From: Liolophura sinensis | Lineage: Eukaryota > Mollusca > Polyplacophora > Chitonida > Chitonidae | Direction of reading: 5' to 3' | Assembly (NCBI RefSeq): GCF_032854445.1 | Contig: NC_088295.1 | Location: 95,847,805 to 95,907,804 of the forward strand | Length of the DNA: 60,000 bases | In this document: piece after piece, positions 11,001-26,000 of the stretch | Layout of the letters: every line of letters starts with the position of its first letter | How positions within the stretch are numbered: the first letter of the stretch is position 1 | Made by a program: the position numbers and the translations under genes | The notes under the pieces: model-generated | What the model was told of the DNA's origin: nothing | What the model saw: the letters and a program-made list of their open reading frames with translations, nothing else | Databases searched by the model: none

Positions 11001-14000
11001 CAATTTCACTGTGCACCTGCATAACATGAAACCTTACTGTGTACCTGATTCACACACAACCTTACTGTGTACCTGCATAACACGAAACCTTACTGTATAC
11101 CTGACTGACACACAATTTTACTGTGTACCTGCATAACACAAAATCTTACTGTGTAACTCAACAAAAAAGCAAACAGAGACTTTAAAGATGTTTGTTCCCC
11201 TCCTCTCCAATAAAACATAAACATAGCAATTCATATATTTTTAAGAGATTTTGTGTACATATCTGCAAGTACACAACCTACAGATGCAAATGAAAGAAAC
11301 CCAAAAAAGAGATGTACTCCATAGATGTATGGATTCAATAATAACATGGACAAATGCAATGTGAACACTTAGTCATGGGGAAGGTTACAATCTGTACCCC
11401 TCTGTTCGGAATGGTGAACTAAGTCATGGGGAAGGTTACAATCTGTACCCCTCTGTTCAGGATGGTGAACACTAAGTCAAGGGGGAGGTTACAATCTGTA
11501 CCCCTCTGTTCGGAATGGTGAACTAAGTCATGGGGAAGGTTACAATCTGTACCCCTCTGTTCAGGATGGTGAACACTAAGTCAAGGGGGAGGTTACAATC
11601 TGTACTCCTCTGTTCAGAATGGTGAACTAAGTCATGGGGAAGGTTACAATCTGTACCCCTCTGTTCAGGATGGTGAACACTTAGTCACAGGGGAGGTTAC
11701 AATCTGTACTCCTCTGTTCAGGATGGTGAACACTAAGTCAAGGGGGAGGTTACAATCTGTACCTCTCTATTCAGCATGGTGAACTAAGTCATGGAGGAGG
11801 TTACAATCTGTACCTCTCTATTCAGGATGGTGAACACTAAGTCATGGGGAAGGTTACAATCTGTACCCCTCTGTTCAGGATGGTGAACACTAAGTCAAGG
11901 GGGAGGTTACAATCTGTACTCCTCTGTTCAGGATGGTGAACACTAAGTCAAGGGGGAGGTTACAATCTGTACCCCTCTGTTCGGAATGGTGAACTAAGTC
12001 ATGGGGAAGGTTACAATCTGTACCCCTCTGTTCAGGATGGTGAACACTAAGTCAAGGGGGAGGTTACAATCTGTACTCCTATGTTCAGTATGGTGAACTA
12101 AGTCATGGAGAAGGTTACAATCTGTACCTATTCTTTTCAGGATGGTGAACACTAAGTCATGGGGGAGGTTACAATCTGTACTCCTCTGTTCAGGATGGTG
12201 AACACTAAGTCAAGGGGGAGGTTACAATCTGTACCCCTCTGTTTGGAATGGTGAACTAAGTCATGGGGAAGGTTACAATCTGTACCTCTCTATTCAGAAT
12301 GGTGAACTAAGTCATGGGGAAGGTTACAATCTGTACCCCTCTGTTCAGGATGGTGAACACTAAGTCAAGGGGGAGGTTACAATCTGTACTCCTCTGTTCA
12401 GAATGGTGAACTAAGTCATGGGGAAGGTTACAATCTGTACCTCTCTTTTCAGGATGGTGAACACTAAGTCATGGGGGAGGTTACAATCTGTACTCCTATG
12501 TTCAGTATGGTGAACTAAGTCATGGAGAAGGTTACAATCTGTACCTCTCTTTTCAGGATGGTGAACACTAAGTCATGGGGGAGGTTACAATCTGTACTCC
12601 TCTATTCAGGATGGTGAACACTAAGTCATAGAGGAGGTTACAATCTGTACTCCTATGTTCAGGATGGTGACCACTATGTCACAAGGGAGGTTACAATGTG
12701 TACCTCTCTATTCAGGATGGTGAACACTAAGTCATGGGGAAGGTTACAATCTGTACCTCTCTATTCAGAATGGTGAACTAAGTCATGGGGAAGGTTACAA
12801 TCTGTACCCCTCTGTTCAGGATGGTGAACACTAAGTCAAGGGGGAGGTTACAATCTGTACTCCTATGTTCAGTATGGTGAACTAAGTCATGGAGAAGGTT
12901 ACAATCTGTACCTCTCTTTTCAGGATGGTGAACACTAAGTCAAGGGGGAGGTTACAATCTGTACTCCTCTATTCAGGATGGTGAACACTAAGTCATGGGG
13001 AAGGTTACAATCTGTACCTCTCTATTCAGAATGGTGAACTAAGTCATGGGGAAGGTTACAATCTGTACTCCTCTGTTCAGGATGGTGAACACTAAGTCAA
13101 GGGGGAGGTTACAATCTGTACTCCTCTATTCAGGATGGTGAACACTAAGTCATAGAGGAGGTTACAATCTGTACTCCTCTGTTCAGGATGGTGAACACTA
13201 TGTCACAAGGGAGGTTACAATGTGTACCTCTCTATTCAGGATGGTGAACACTAAGTCATGGGGAAGGTTACAATCTGTACCTCTCTATTCAGAATGGTGA
13301 ACTAAGTCATGGGGAAGGTTACAATCTGTACCTCTCTATTCAGGATGGTGAACACTAAGTCATGGGGAAGGTTACAATCTGTACCTCTCTATTCAGAATG
13401 GTGAACTAAGTCATGGGGAAGGTTACAATCTGTACCTCTCTATTCAGAATGGTGAACTAAGTCATGGGGGAGGTTACAATCTGTACTCCTCTGTTCAGGA
13501 TGGTCAACACTATGTCACAAGGGAGGTTACAATGTGTACCTCTCTATTCAGGATGGTGAACACTAAGTCATGGGGAAGGTTACAATCTGTACCTCTCTAT
13601 TCAGAATGGTGAACTAAGTCATGGGGAAGGTTACAATCTGTACCTCTCTATTCAGAATGATGAACTAAGTCATGGGGAAGGTTACAATCTGTACCTCTCT
13701 ATTCAGAATGGTGAACTAAGTCATGGGGAAGGTTACAATCTGTACTCCTCTGTTCAGGATGGTGAACATTAAGTCAAGGGAGGACCCAGTTCTGCGAATA
13801 AACACTCTTTATGAAAAGCTTGCCATGTGATACCAGAGTTATGTCTCACATAATATTCAGAATACATGTATATCCCGCACAAATTTGTTTATCAATGGAC
13901 AATATGCACAAGGACTGACAAAACTCCTAAAACAGGTCGAAGTATGAACAATAACCTGACACTGCTCAACCTCAGATTGTTTTGCACATTTTGTGTGAAT

Positions 14001-17000
14001 TTGAGGATCCTATGCCTTATAATTGCTGGGATTTGATAAGCACAAATTTGAATGGGATGGGCTGACGGATGGATAGACAGACCCAAAGGTAGAGGAGGGA
14101 TATAACAGCTTGCTGTGTAACTCAATAACAAAAAAACTTGCTGTGTAACTCAACACAAAACCTTGCTGTGTAACTCAATAACACAAAACCTTATTGTGTA
14201 ATTCAATAACACAAAACCTTGCTGTGTAACTCAATAACACAAAACCTTGCTGTGTAACTCAACACAAAACCTTGCTGTGTAACACAGTAACAAAAAAACT
14301 TGCTGTGTAACACAGTAACACAAAACCTTGCTGTGTAACTCAATAAAACGAAACCCTACTGTGTAATTCAATAACACAAAACATTGCTGTGTAACACAAT
14401 AACACAAAACCTTGCTGTGTAACTCAATAACACAAAACCTTGCTGTGTAACTCAATAACACAAAACACTTAGCTGCATACCTGAGAAGCCTGGTTATGTG
14501 ATGTTGTGCAGCCTTGTCGTTGTGACTATGGGCCATCTCTACAAGACGCTTCATCGGCCAAAGGCCTCGGTACTTGAGCAGGGACCTCTGAAAGTGTTGC
14601 TCAGCCATCACATTCAGTTGCCTGAACTTCTCAATCTGCTTCTGACGCTCTTCTTCTCTCTGTGACACAAATTTTACCATACACATGTATCCATCTACAT
14701 CTCCTGTGCTCATATGACACAATGCTGCATTCATATCATATGTACAGGCTATATATAGGAAGGTTGACAAACAGAGGTGTACAGGCTGTACATGGGAAAG
14801 ATGACAGACAGATGTGTACCAGGTGTAGCTGAGACGGTGAACAGACAGAGGTTTATGGGCTGTAGCTGAGAAGGTGTACAGACTGTAGGTGGGAAGGTTG
14901 ACAGTCAGAGGTGTACGGACTGTAGCTGGGATTGTTGACAGACTGAAGTGTACAGACTGTACATGTACATGTACGTGGGGAGGTTGACAGGCTAAAGTGT
15001 ACAAACTGTAAGTGGAAAGGTTGACAGACAGACGAGTACAGATTGTAGGTGGGAAGGTGTACAAACTGTAGGTGGGAAGGTTGACAGACAGAGGGGTATG
15101 GACTGTAGCTGAGAAGGTGTACGGACTGTAGCTGAGAAGGTGTACAGACTGTAGGTGACAAGGTTGACAAACAGAGGTGTATGGACTGTACCTGAGGTGT
15201 ACAGACTGTAGGTGGAAAAGTTGACAGACTGAAGTGTACAGACTGTACATGTATATGTACATGGGAAGGTTGACAGACTAAAGTGTATAGACTGTAAGTG
15301 GAAAGGTTGACAGACAGAGGGGTACAGTTTGTGGGAAGGTGTACAAACTGTAGCTGGGAAGGTTGACAGACAGAGGGGTACAGACTGTAGCTGATAAGAT
15401 GTACAGACTGTAGGTGGGAAGGTTGACAGATTGAGGTGTACAGACTGTAGCTGGGAAGGTTGACAGACAGAAGTGTACAGACTGTATGTGGGAAGGTTGA
15501 CAGACTGAGATGTATAGACTATAGGTGAGAAGGTTGACAGATTGAGATGTAGAGACTGTAGCTGGGCATGTTAACAGACTGAATTGTACAGACTGTACGT
15601 GGGAAGGTTGACAGATTGAAGTGTACAGACTGCAAGTGGAACAGGGTTCCCACTATTTCAAAAAAACAAAATTCCCTGATATTTCCCTGACTTTTCCCTG
15701 ATCAATCCAGGATACAATCTTCTCTCTAATTATCGATAAATAAGGATTTCTTTTATGTTACAATGTACTTATGACTACACTTCATGAAATGACAACAGAT
15801 TCCAGTGTTAAAAATTGACAGAATCCCTATTGGAGTGGGACGTAATTAGTGAGGATTAGGTCCCAGAATTAGGAATCCAATCACCCTGAAAAAATCTTCT
15901 GATGATTGGGACCACCGTGTCACCACTTCCAGCATGTGATATCATAAATACTGAAAATAACACTGCACTTTCAAAACGATGATTATTCTTATAAAAAAAA
16001 TAATAAGTAGCTCTAAGTTGTAGAGAATATAAAGAAACAAAAGAAAGCTATGTTACTATATTCATTATTTATTCAGTATTTTGGTGTGCTCACAGGCAGG
16101 TAATGGCCTCCCTTCTCCCCTTATAGCCACCCTCTCCTCACCAAATGCCTGCATGAACATAATCTGAGAAGTATCTGCTTTCAGCAAGAACATTATGTGA
16201 AAAATATCTGCTTTATTTTGACACAGTATACAACTGAAAGTGTCTGGAAACCTCAATACTTAATTGTACATGAACTTTGATAAATTCAAACTTTAGCTGT
16301 TGGGAGCACATGTGTGTATTTACACATTGATTTGTTGTCCACATACACAATGTCACTTCACATGTACAAATCTTCACATTACACCTGATGTAGAGAAGCA
16401 GATAGGTTGCTCCAATTCCTTGGCTTTGTGTCTCAGAGCATTTGACTTTGCTAGGAGAGAGAAGTTGTTCTTCTGTTCTGCCTGTTAATATCCCTGGCCC
16501 TGCTTTCACAGAAGCATGGAATATAATTAACATAATCAACCTACATGTAAGTCTCCATGCATATTGGCATTAACGCTTTGTGACATGTAGTATTTTTAAC
16601 TTACAATCTCCTTACGTAATGATGCAGGCCTAGGCTACATCATATATGCAGCAGGAGACAGCAGCTGCAGCTGCAGCTCTGGAGGCAAGGGGCGCTACTC
16701 ACTTTTGGACTTTTAGTGTTAGAAGGTGTTGATATATTATAATATACCGAAAGTTCATGCAACACAGCCATCAAGCAAGAAAGAAATAAATGTAGAGAGG
16801 ATCCACACTAAAAAGCCACCAAAACCAAGCATACAATACTGGACTGTGTGTGTGTATAATGGGGACTTCAGCATTATGCAACCTCGACACCTTCAGCAAA
16901 CAAAATTCCCTGATTTTTCCTTGATTTTATTCATTTTTTTTTAAATCCCTGATTTTTCCCTGACTGGAAAAACTGAAATATTTTTTCCAGGTTTTCCCTG

Positions 17001-20000
17001 ATTTCCAGGTGGTGTGGGAACCCTGTGGAAGGTTGACAGATTGAGGTGAACAGACTGCAGGTGGGATGGTTGACAGGCTGAGGTGTACAGACTGTAGGAG
17101 GAAAGGTTGACAGACTGAGGTGTACAGACTGCAGGTGGGATGGTTGACAGGCTGAGGTGTACAGACTGTAGGTGGAAAGGTTGACAGACTGAGGTGTACA
17201 GACTGAAGCTGGAGAGGTTGACAGACATAGATATACTGGTTGTAGGTGGGAAGGTTGACAGACTGAGGTGTATAGACTGTAGCTGGGGAGGTTGACAGAC
17301 TGAGGTGTAAAGACTGTAGCTGGGGAGGTTGACAGACTGAGGTGTACAGACTGTAGCTGGGGAGGTTGACAGACTGAGGTGTACAGACTGTAGCTGGGGA
17401 GGTTGACAGACTGAGGTGAACAGACTGCAGGTGGGATGGTTGACAGACTGAGGTGTACAGAGTGTAGCTGGGAATGTTGACAGACTGAGGTGTACAGACT
17501 GAAGGTGGAAAGGTTGACAGACAGAGGTGTACAGAGTGTAGCTGGGAAGGTTGACAGACTGAGGTGTACAGACTGCAGCTGGGAAGGTTGACAGACTGAG
17601 GTGTACAGACTGTAGCCGGGAAGGTTGACAGATTGACGTGTACAGCCTGTAGCTAGGAAGTTTCACAAGATTGAAGTGTACAGCCTGTAGCTGGAAAGGT
17701 TGGCAAACGTAGGTGTACAGCCTTTAGGTGGGAAGATTGACAGACAGAGGTGTACAGACTGCAGCTGGGAAGGTTGACAGACTGAGGTGTACAGACTGTT
17801 CGTGGGATGGTCGACAAAGGTATACAGACTGGAGCTGGGAATGTTGACAGACTGTACAAACTGTACATGGGATGGTTGACAGGTAAAGGTGTAAAGACTG
17901 CACGTGGGATGGTTGACAGACTGAGGTGTACAAACTGTACATGGGATGGTTGACAGGTAAAGATGTACAGACTGCACGTAGGATGGTTGACAGACTGAGG
18001 TGTACAGACTTTAGTTGGGAAGGCTGACAGGCAAAGGTGTACACAATGTCCATGTAGGTAGGAAGGTTGACAGACTGAGGTGTACAGACTGCATATGGGA
18101 AGGATGACAGACACCTGACCTGTTTCTCCTGCCGTTTTTTCTCTCGATACGCCTCGACTCTGGCTCTCTTCTCGTCTTCCTGACGAAGCAAGGCCTCCTC
18201 TTCTTCCTTCTGTAGCCTCAGCTGTTTAGAGATACAGATGATAGATCAATAAAAATCCTACCTGAAAATACTTTCAATTATTTTGTTAAATATTTTCACT
18301 GAATTATGTACTTTCAAATATTCGGACTCTATGATAATGTATACACTGCAAATTTTATGTTCAAGTGTGAACATAAATTTTTGTTCCTCAAATGTATGCT
18401 TTTGCGTGAAAAAGAAATATGACAAAATATGGGTAATGCCACAGACAAATGGTGACATACAGTACATCATTATTATGTTCCGTAAAGCCCACCTTACCAT
18501 CAAAACATCGGACTGCCTTTAACTTCCCAAAACAAAATAAAATGGGAAAAGGTATTTTTATTTTTTAATGGTTTTTTTTTTGCTTTATTTTTTGGTGTGT
18601 TCTGCATGTTCACCTTTTGTTTCCCTCAAAATAACCCATCTCAATACAACAGTGACAGACCTATCCTTTAACAGAGGGAAGGAGAATCTCCCATGAACTA
18701 ACCAGCTTCTCTTCCTCGGCCTGTTGTCGTTTCCTCTCCCGCTCCTCTTTCATTCTAGCTCTCTCAGCGGCCCTGTCCTCCATTTCTGAAATATTCACAC
18801 AACAGTTGGACTATAACACTGGTGTAAGAAACCTTCATGCAACTGCAGGATTATAACACTCCTGTATTTGATTTATTTGATTGGTGTTTTATGCCGTACC
18901 CAAGAATATTTCACTTTCACAAAGGCAGTTAGCATTAGCGTTGGAGGAAAACAGGCAGAGCCCACGGGAAACCCACAACCAGGTTCCTGGCAGACAAAAA
19001 CTGCTGTCAGAAACGTTCACACAACAGCAGGGCTATAACACTGCTGTCAGAAACGTTCACACAACAGCACGACTAGAACACTGCTGTCAGAAACGTTCAC
19101 ACAACAGCAGGACTAGAACACTCAAGTCAGAAACGTTCACACAACAGCAAGACTAGAACACTCAAGTCAGAAACGTTCACACAACAGCACGACTAGAACA
19201 CTCCCGTCAGAAACGTTCACACAACAGCAGGGCTAGAACACTAAAGTCAGAAACGTTCACACAACAGCAGGACTAGAACACTGCTGTCAGAAACGTTCAC
19301 ACGACAGCAGGGCTACAACACTGCTGTCAGAAACGTTCACACAACAGCAGGGTTATGACACTGCTGTCAGAAATGTTCACACAACAGCAGGACTACGACA
19401 CTGCTGTCAGAAACGTTCACAACAGCAGGGCTAGAACACTGCTGTCAGAAACGTTCACACAACAGCAGGGCTATGACACTGCTGTCAGAAACGTTTGCAC
19501 AACAGCAGGGCTAGAACACTGCTGTCAGGAACGTTCACACAACAGCAGGGCTAGAACACTAAAGTCAGAAAAGTTCTCACAACAGCAGGGCTAGAACACT
19601 GCTGTCAGAAACGTTCACACAACAGCAGGGCTAGAACACTGCTGTCAGAAACGTTCACACGACAGCAAGACTAGAACACTGCTTTCAGAAACGATCACTC
19701 GACACCAGGACTAGAACACTGCTGTCAGAAATGTTCACACAACAGCAGGACTAGAACACTAAAGTCAGAAACGTTCACACAACAGCAGGACTATGACACT
19801 GCTGTCAGAAACATTCACACAACAGCACGACTATGACACTGCTGTCAGAAACGTTCGCACAACAGCAGGACTAGAACACTCAAGTCAGAAACGTTCACAC
19901 AACAGCAGGACTATGACACTGCTATCAGAAACTTTCGCACAATAGCAGGACTAGAACACTGCTGTCAGAAATGTTCACACAACAGCAGGACTAGAACACT

Positions 20001-23000
20001 GCTGTCACAAACGTTCACACGACAGCAGGACTATAACACTGCTGTCAGAAACGTTCACACGACAGCAAGACTAGAACACTGCTGTCAGAAACGATCACAC
20101 AACAGCAGGGCTAGAACACTAAAGTCAGAAAAGTTCTCACAACAGCAGGGCTAGAACACTGCTGTCAGAAACGTTCACACAACAGCAGGGCTAGAACACT
20201 GCTGTCAGAAACGTTCACACGACAGCAAGACTAGAACACTGCTTTCAGAAACGATCACTCGACACCAGGACTAGAACACTGCTGTCAGAAATGTTCACAC
20301 AACAGCAGGACTAGAACACTAAAGTCAGAAACGTTCACACAACAGCAGGACTATGACACTGCTGTCAGAAACATTCACACAACAGCACGACTATGACACT
20401 GCTGTCAGAAACGTTCGCACAACAGCAGGACTAGAACACTCAAGTCAGAAACGTTCACACAACAGCAGGACTATGACACTGCTATCAGAAACTTTCGCAC
20501 AATAGCAGGACTAGAACACTGCTGTCAGAAATGTTCACACAACAGCAGGACTAGAACACTGCTGTCACAAACGTTCACACGACAGCAGGACTATAACACT
20601 GCTGTCAGAAACGTTCACACGACAGCAAGACTAGAACACTGCTGTCAGAAACGATCACTCGACACCAGGACTAGAACACTGCTGTCTGAAACGTTCACAC
20701 AACAGCAGGACTAGAACACTCCAGTCAGAAACGTTCACACAACAGCAGGACTAGAACACTGCTGTAATAAACGTTCACACAACAGCAGGGCTAGAAAACT
20801 GCTGTCAGAAACATTCACACAGCAGCAGGACTAGAACACTCCAGTCAGAAACGTTCACACACCAGAAGGATTAGAACACTGCTATAAGAAACGTTCACAC
20901 AACAGCAGGACTATAACACTGCTGTCAGAAAGGTTCACTCAACAACATGACTATAACACTGCTGTCAGAAACGTTCACAACAGCAGGGCTAGAACACTGC
21001 TGTCAGAAACGTTCACACAACAGCAGGACTATAACACTCCAGTCAGAAACGTTCACAACAGCAGGGCTAGAACACTGCTGTCAGAAACATTCACACAACA
21101 GCAGGACTATAACACTGCTGTCAGAAATGTTCACACAACAGCAGGACTATAACACTGCTGTCAGAAACGTTCACACACCAGTTGGACTATAACATTGCTG
21201 TCAGAAATGTTCACACAACAGTAAGACTATGACACTGCTGTCAGAAATGTTCACACAACAGCAGGACTATGACCCAATGCCACAGATACTGATACTGGGC
21301 CACCAAGGACACCACACACAATGCCTCAAGGTCACATAAACTGATACTGGACAACCAAGGACACCACACACAATGCCTCAAGGTCACACATACTGTTACT
21401 GGGCCACCAAAAACACCACACACAATGCCTCATGGTCACATACACTGATACTGGGCCACCAAGGGCACCTGACACCATGCCTCAGTCACACATACTGGTA
21501 CTGGGCTGCTAAGGACACCAGACACAATGTCTCATATTCACATACACTGAACCTGAGCCACGATGGGTACCGGACATGATATCTCTGAGGCTGGGCCACC
21601 ACACAACGCCTAACGGTCACATATGCTGACACAGGGCCACGAAGGAGAAAAGACATTGCCCCACAGGCAATTATAATGATACTGCGCCACCAAAGACAAA
21701 GGACTCAATGCCCCTCAGTCAAATATACTGACACTGGTCCACCAAAGACAAAAGACTCAAAGCCTGACAGTCAAATATACTGATACAGGTCCACCAAGGA
21801 CAAAAGACAAAGCCTGACAGCCAAATATACTGAAACTGGGCCACCAAAGACAAAGGACTCAATGCCCACCCAGTCAAATATACTGATACTGGTCCACAAA
21901 GGACAAAAGACTCAAAGCCTGACAGCCAAATATACTGATACTGGGCCACCAAGGACAAAGGACTCAATGCCCCCCAGTCAAATATATTGATACTGGTCCA
22001 CCAAGGACAAAAGACTCAAAGCCTGGCAGCCAAATATACCAATACTGGTCCACCAAGGACAAAGGACTCAATGCCCCGCAGTCAAATATATTGATACTGG
22101 TCCACCAAGGACAAAAGACTCAAAGCCTGACAGCTAAATATACTGATACTGGTCCACCAAGGACAAGACTCAAAGCCTGACAGCCAAATATACTGATACT
22201 GGTCCACCAAGGACAAAGGACTCAATGGTCCCCAGTCAAATATACTGATACAGGTCCACCAAGGACAAAGGACTCAATGCCCTCAGTCAAATATACTGAT
22301 ACTGGGTGACCAAGGACAAAAGACTCAAAGCCCCCAAGTCAAATATACCGATCCTGGTCCACCAAGGACAAAGGACTCAATGCCCCCGAGTCAAATATAA
22401 TGTTACTGGTCCACCAAGGACAAAAGACTCAAAGCCCGACAACCAAATATACTGATACTGGGCCACCAAGGACAAAAGTCTTGAAGCCTGACAGCCAAAT
22501 ATACTGATATTGGCCCACCAAGGACAAAAGACTCAATGCCGCGCAGTCAAATATACTGATACTGGGCCACCAAGGACAAAGGACTCAATGCCCCCCAGTC
22601 AAATATAATGTTACTGGTCCAACAAGGACAAAGAACTCAAAGCCCGACAATCAAATATTCTGATACTGGGCCACCAAGGACAAAAGACTCAAAGCCTGAC
22701 AGCCATATATAGTGATACTGGGTGACCAACGACAAAAGACTCAAAGCCCCCCAGTCAAATATACTGATACTGGTCCACCAAGGACAAAGAACTCAATGCC
22801 CCCCAGTCAAATATACTCATACTGGTCCACAAAGGACAAAGGACTCAAAGCCTGACAGCCAAATATACTGATACTGGTCCACCAAGGACAAAGGACTCAA
22901 AGCCTGACAGCCAAATATACTGATACTGGTCCACCAAGGACAAAGGACTCAATGCCCCCAGTCAAATATACTGATACTGGGCCACCAAGAACAAAGAACT

Positions 23001-26000
23001 CAATACCCCCCAGTCAAATATACTGATACTGGGCCACGAAGGACAAAAGACTCAAAGCCTGACAGCCAAATATACTGATACTGGTCCACCAAGGACAAAG
23101 GACTCAAAGCCTGACAGCTAAATATACTAATACTGGGCCACCAAGAACAAAGGACTCAATGCCCCCCAGTCATATATACTGATACTGGTCCACCAAGGAC
23201 AAAGAACTCAATGCCCTCAGTCAAATATACTGATACTGGTCCACCAAGGACAAAGGACTCAATGCCCCCCAGTCAAATATACTGATACTGGGCCACCAAG
23301 GACAAAGGACTCAAAGCCTGACAGCCAAATATACTGATACTGGTCCACCAAGGACAAAGGACTCAATACCCCCAGTCAAATATACTGATACTGGGCCACC
23401 AAGAACAAAGGACTCAATGCCCCCCAGTCAAATATACTCATACTGGGCCACGAAGGACAAAAGACTCAAAGCCTGACAGCCAAATATACTGATACTGGTC
23501 CACCAAGGACAAAGGACTCAAAGCCTGACAGCCAAATATACTGATACTGGTCCACCAAGGACAAAGGACTCAATGCCCCCAGTCAAATATACTGATACTG
23601 GGCCACCAAGAACAAAGGACTCAATACCCCCCAGTCAAATATACTGATACTGGGCCACCAAGGACAAAAGACTCAAAGCCTGACAGCCAAATATACTGAT
23701 ACTGGTCCACCAAGGACAAAGGACTCAATGCCCCCCAGTCAAATATACTGATACTGGTCCACCAAGGACAAAGGACTCAATGCCCCCCAGTCAAATATAT
23801 TGATACTGGTCCACCAAGGACAAAAGACTCAAAGCCTGACAGTCAAATATACTGATACTGGTCCACCATAGACAAAAGACTCAAAGCCTGACAGTCAAAT
23901 ACACTAATACTGGGTGACCAAGGACATAGCACTCAAAGCCCCCCAGTCAAATATACTGATACTGGTCCACCAAGGACAAAGGACTCAATGCCCCCTCCCC
24001 AGTCAAATATACTGGTACTGGTCCACCAAGGACAAAAGACTCAAAGCCTGGCAGCCAAATATACTAATACTGGTCCACCAAGGACAAAAGACTCAAAGCC
24101 TGACAGCCAAATATACTAATACTGGGCCACCAAGAACAAAGGACTCAATGCCCCCCAGTCATATATACTGATACTGGTCCACCAAGGACAAAGAACTCAA
24201 TGCCCTCAGTCAAATATACTGATACTGGTCCACCAAGGACAAAGGACTCAATGCCCCCCAGTCAAATATACTGATACTGGGCCACCAAGGACAAAGGACT
24301 CAAAGCCTGACAGCCAAATATACTGATACTGGTCCACCAAGGACAAAGGACTCAATGCCCCCAGTCAAATATACTGATACTGGGCCACCAAGGACAAAGG
24401 ACTCAATGCCCCCCAGTCAAATATATTGATACTGGTCCACCAAGGACAAAAGACTCAAAGCCTGACAGTCAAATATACTGATACTGGTCCACCATAGACA
24501 AAAGACTCAAAGCCTGACAGTCAAATACACTAATACTGGGTGACCAAGGACATAGCACTCAAAGCCCCCCAGTCAAATATACTGATACTGGTCCACCAAG
24601 GACAAAGGACTCAATGCCCCCTCCCCAGTCAAATATACTGGTACTGGTCCACCAAGGACAAAAGACTCAAAGCCTGGCAGCCAAATATACTAATACTGGT
24701 CCACCAAGGACAAAAGACTCAAAGCCTGACAGCCAAATATACTAATACTGGGCCACCAAGAACAAAGGACTCAATGCCCCCCAGTCATATATACTGATAC
24801 TGGTCCACCAAGGACAAAGAACTCAATGCCCTCAGTCAAATATACTGATACTGGTCCACCAAGGACAAAGGACTCAATGCCCCCCAGTCAAATATACTGA
24901 TACTGGGCCACCAAGGACAAAGGACTCAAAGCCTGACAGCCAAATATACTGATACTGGTCCACCAAGGACAAAGGACTCAATGCCCCCAGTCAAATATAC
25001 TGATACTGGTCCACCAAGGACAAAGGACTCAATGCCCCCCAGTCAAATATACTGATACTGGTCCACCAAGGACAAAGGACTCAAAGCCTGACAGCCAAAT
25101 ATACTGATACTGGTCCACCAAAGACAAAAGACTCAAAGCCTGACAGTCAAATACACTAATACTGGGTGACCAAGGACATAGGACTCAAAGCTCCCCCAGT
25201 CAAATATACTGATACTGGGCCACCAAGAACAAAGGACTCAATGCCCCCCAGTCATATATACTGATACTGGTCCACCAAGGACAAAGGACTCAATGCCCCC
25301 AAGTCAAATATACTGATACTGGTCCACCAAGGACAAAAGACTCAAAGCCTGACAGCCAAATATACTGATACTGGTCCACCAAGGACAAAAGACTCAAAGC
25401 CCCCTCCCCAGTCAAATATACTGGTACTGGTCCACCAAGGACAAAGAACTCAATGCCCCCTCCCCAGTCAAATATACTGGTACTGGTCCACCAAGGACAA
25501 AAGACTCAAAGCCTGGCAGCCAAATATACTAACACTGGTCCACCATAGACAAAAGACTCAAAGCCTGACAGCCAAATATACTGATACTGGGCCACCAAAG
25601 ACAAAGGACTCAATGCCCCCCAGTCATATATACTGATACTGGTCCACCAAGGACAAAGAACTCAATGCCCCCAGTCAAATATACTGATACTGGACCACCA
25701 AGGACAAAAGACTCAAAGCCTGACAGCCAAATATACTGATACTGGGCCACCAAGAACAAAGGACTCAATGCCCCCCAGTCAAATATACTGATACTGGACC
25801 ACCAAAGTCTACATGAAAATTTTACAGGAACCTGATTTGGGGCGGATTGCATTCAATTTTGAGTTATAAATGAGATTTCTTATACTGATGGTACACTGTA
25901 TTTTTTTAAAAGGAATTCATTGATGTGTCCCATCTTGCACTGCATAAAATATCTCCATGCTTCAAAAACAGACAAATGATATGCAGACCAATGAATTACT

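Noticed and set aside
16941-18191. Minus-strand ORFs of 153-241 codons (37-bp array)
   Set aside because: They are repeat-encoded readings across several frames; only the exon 13 part (18120-18221) has splice and phase support.
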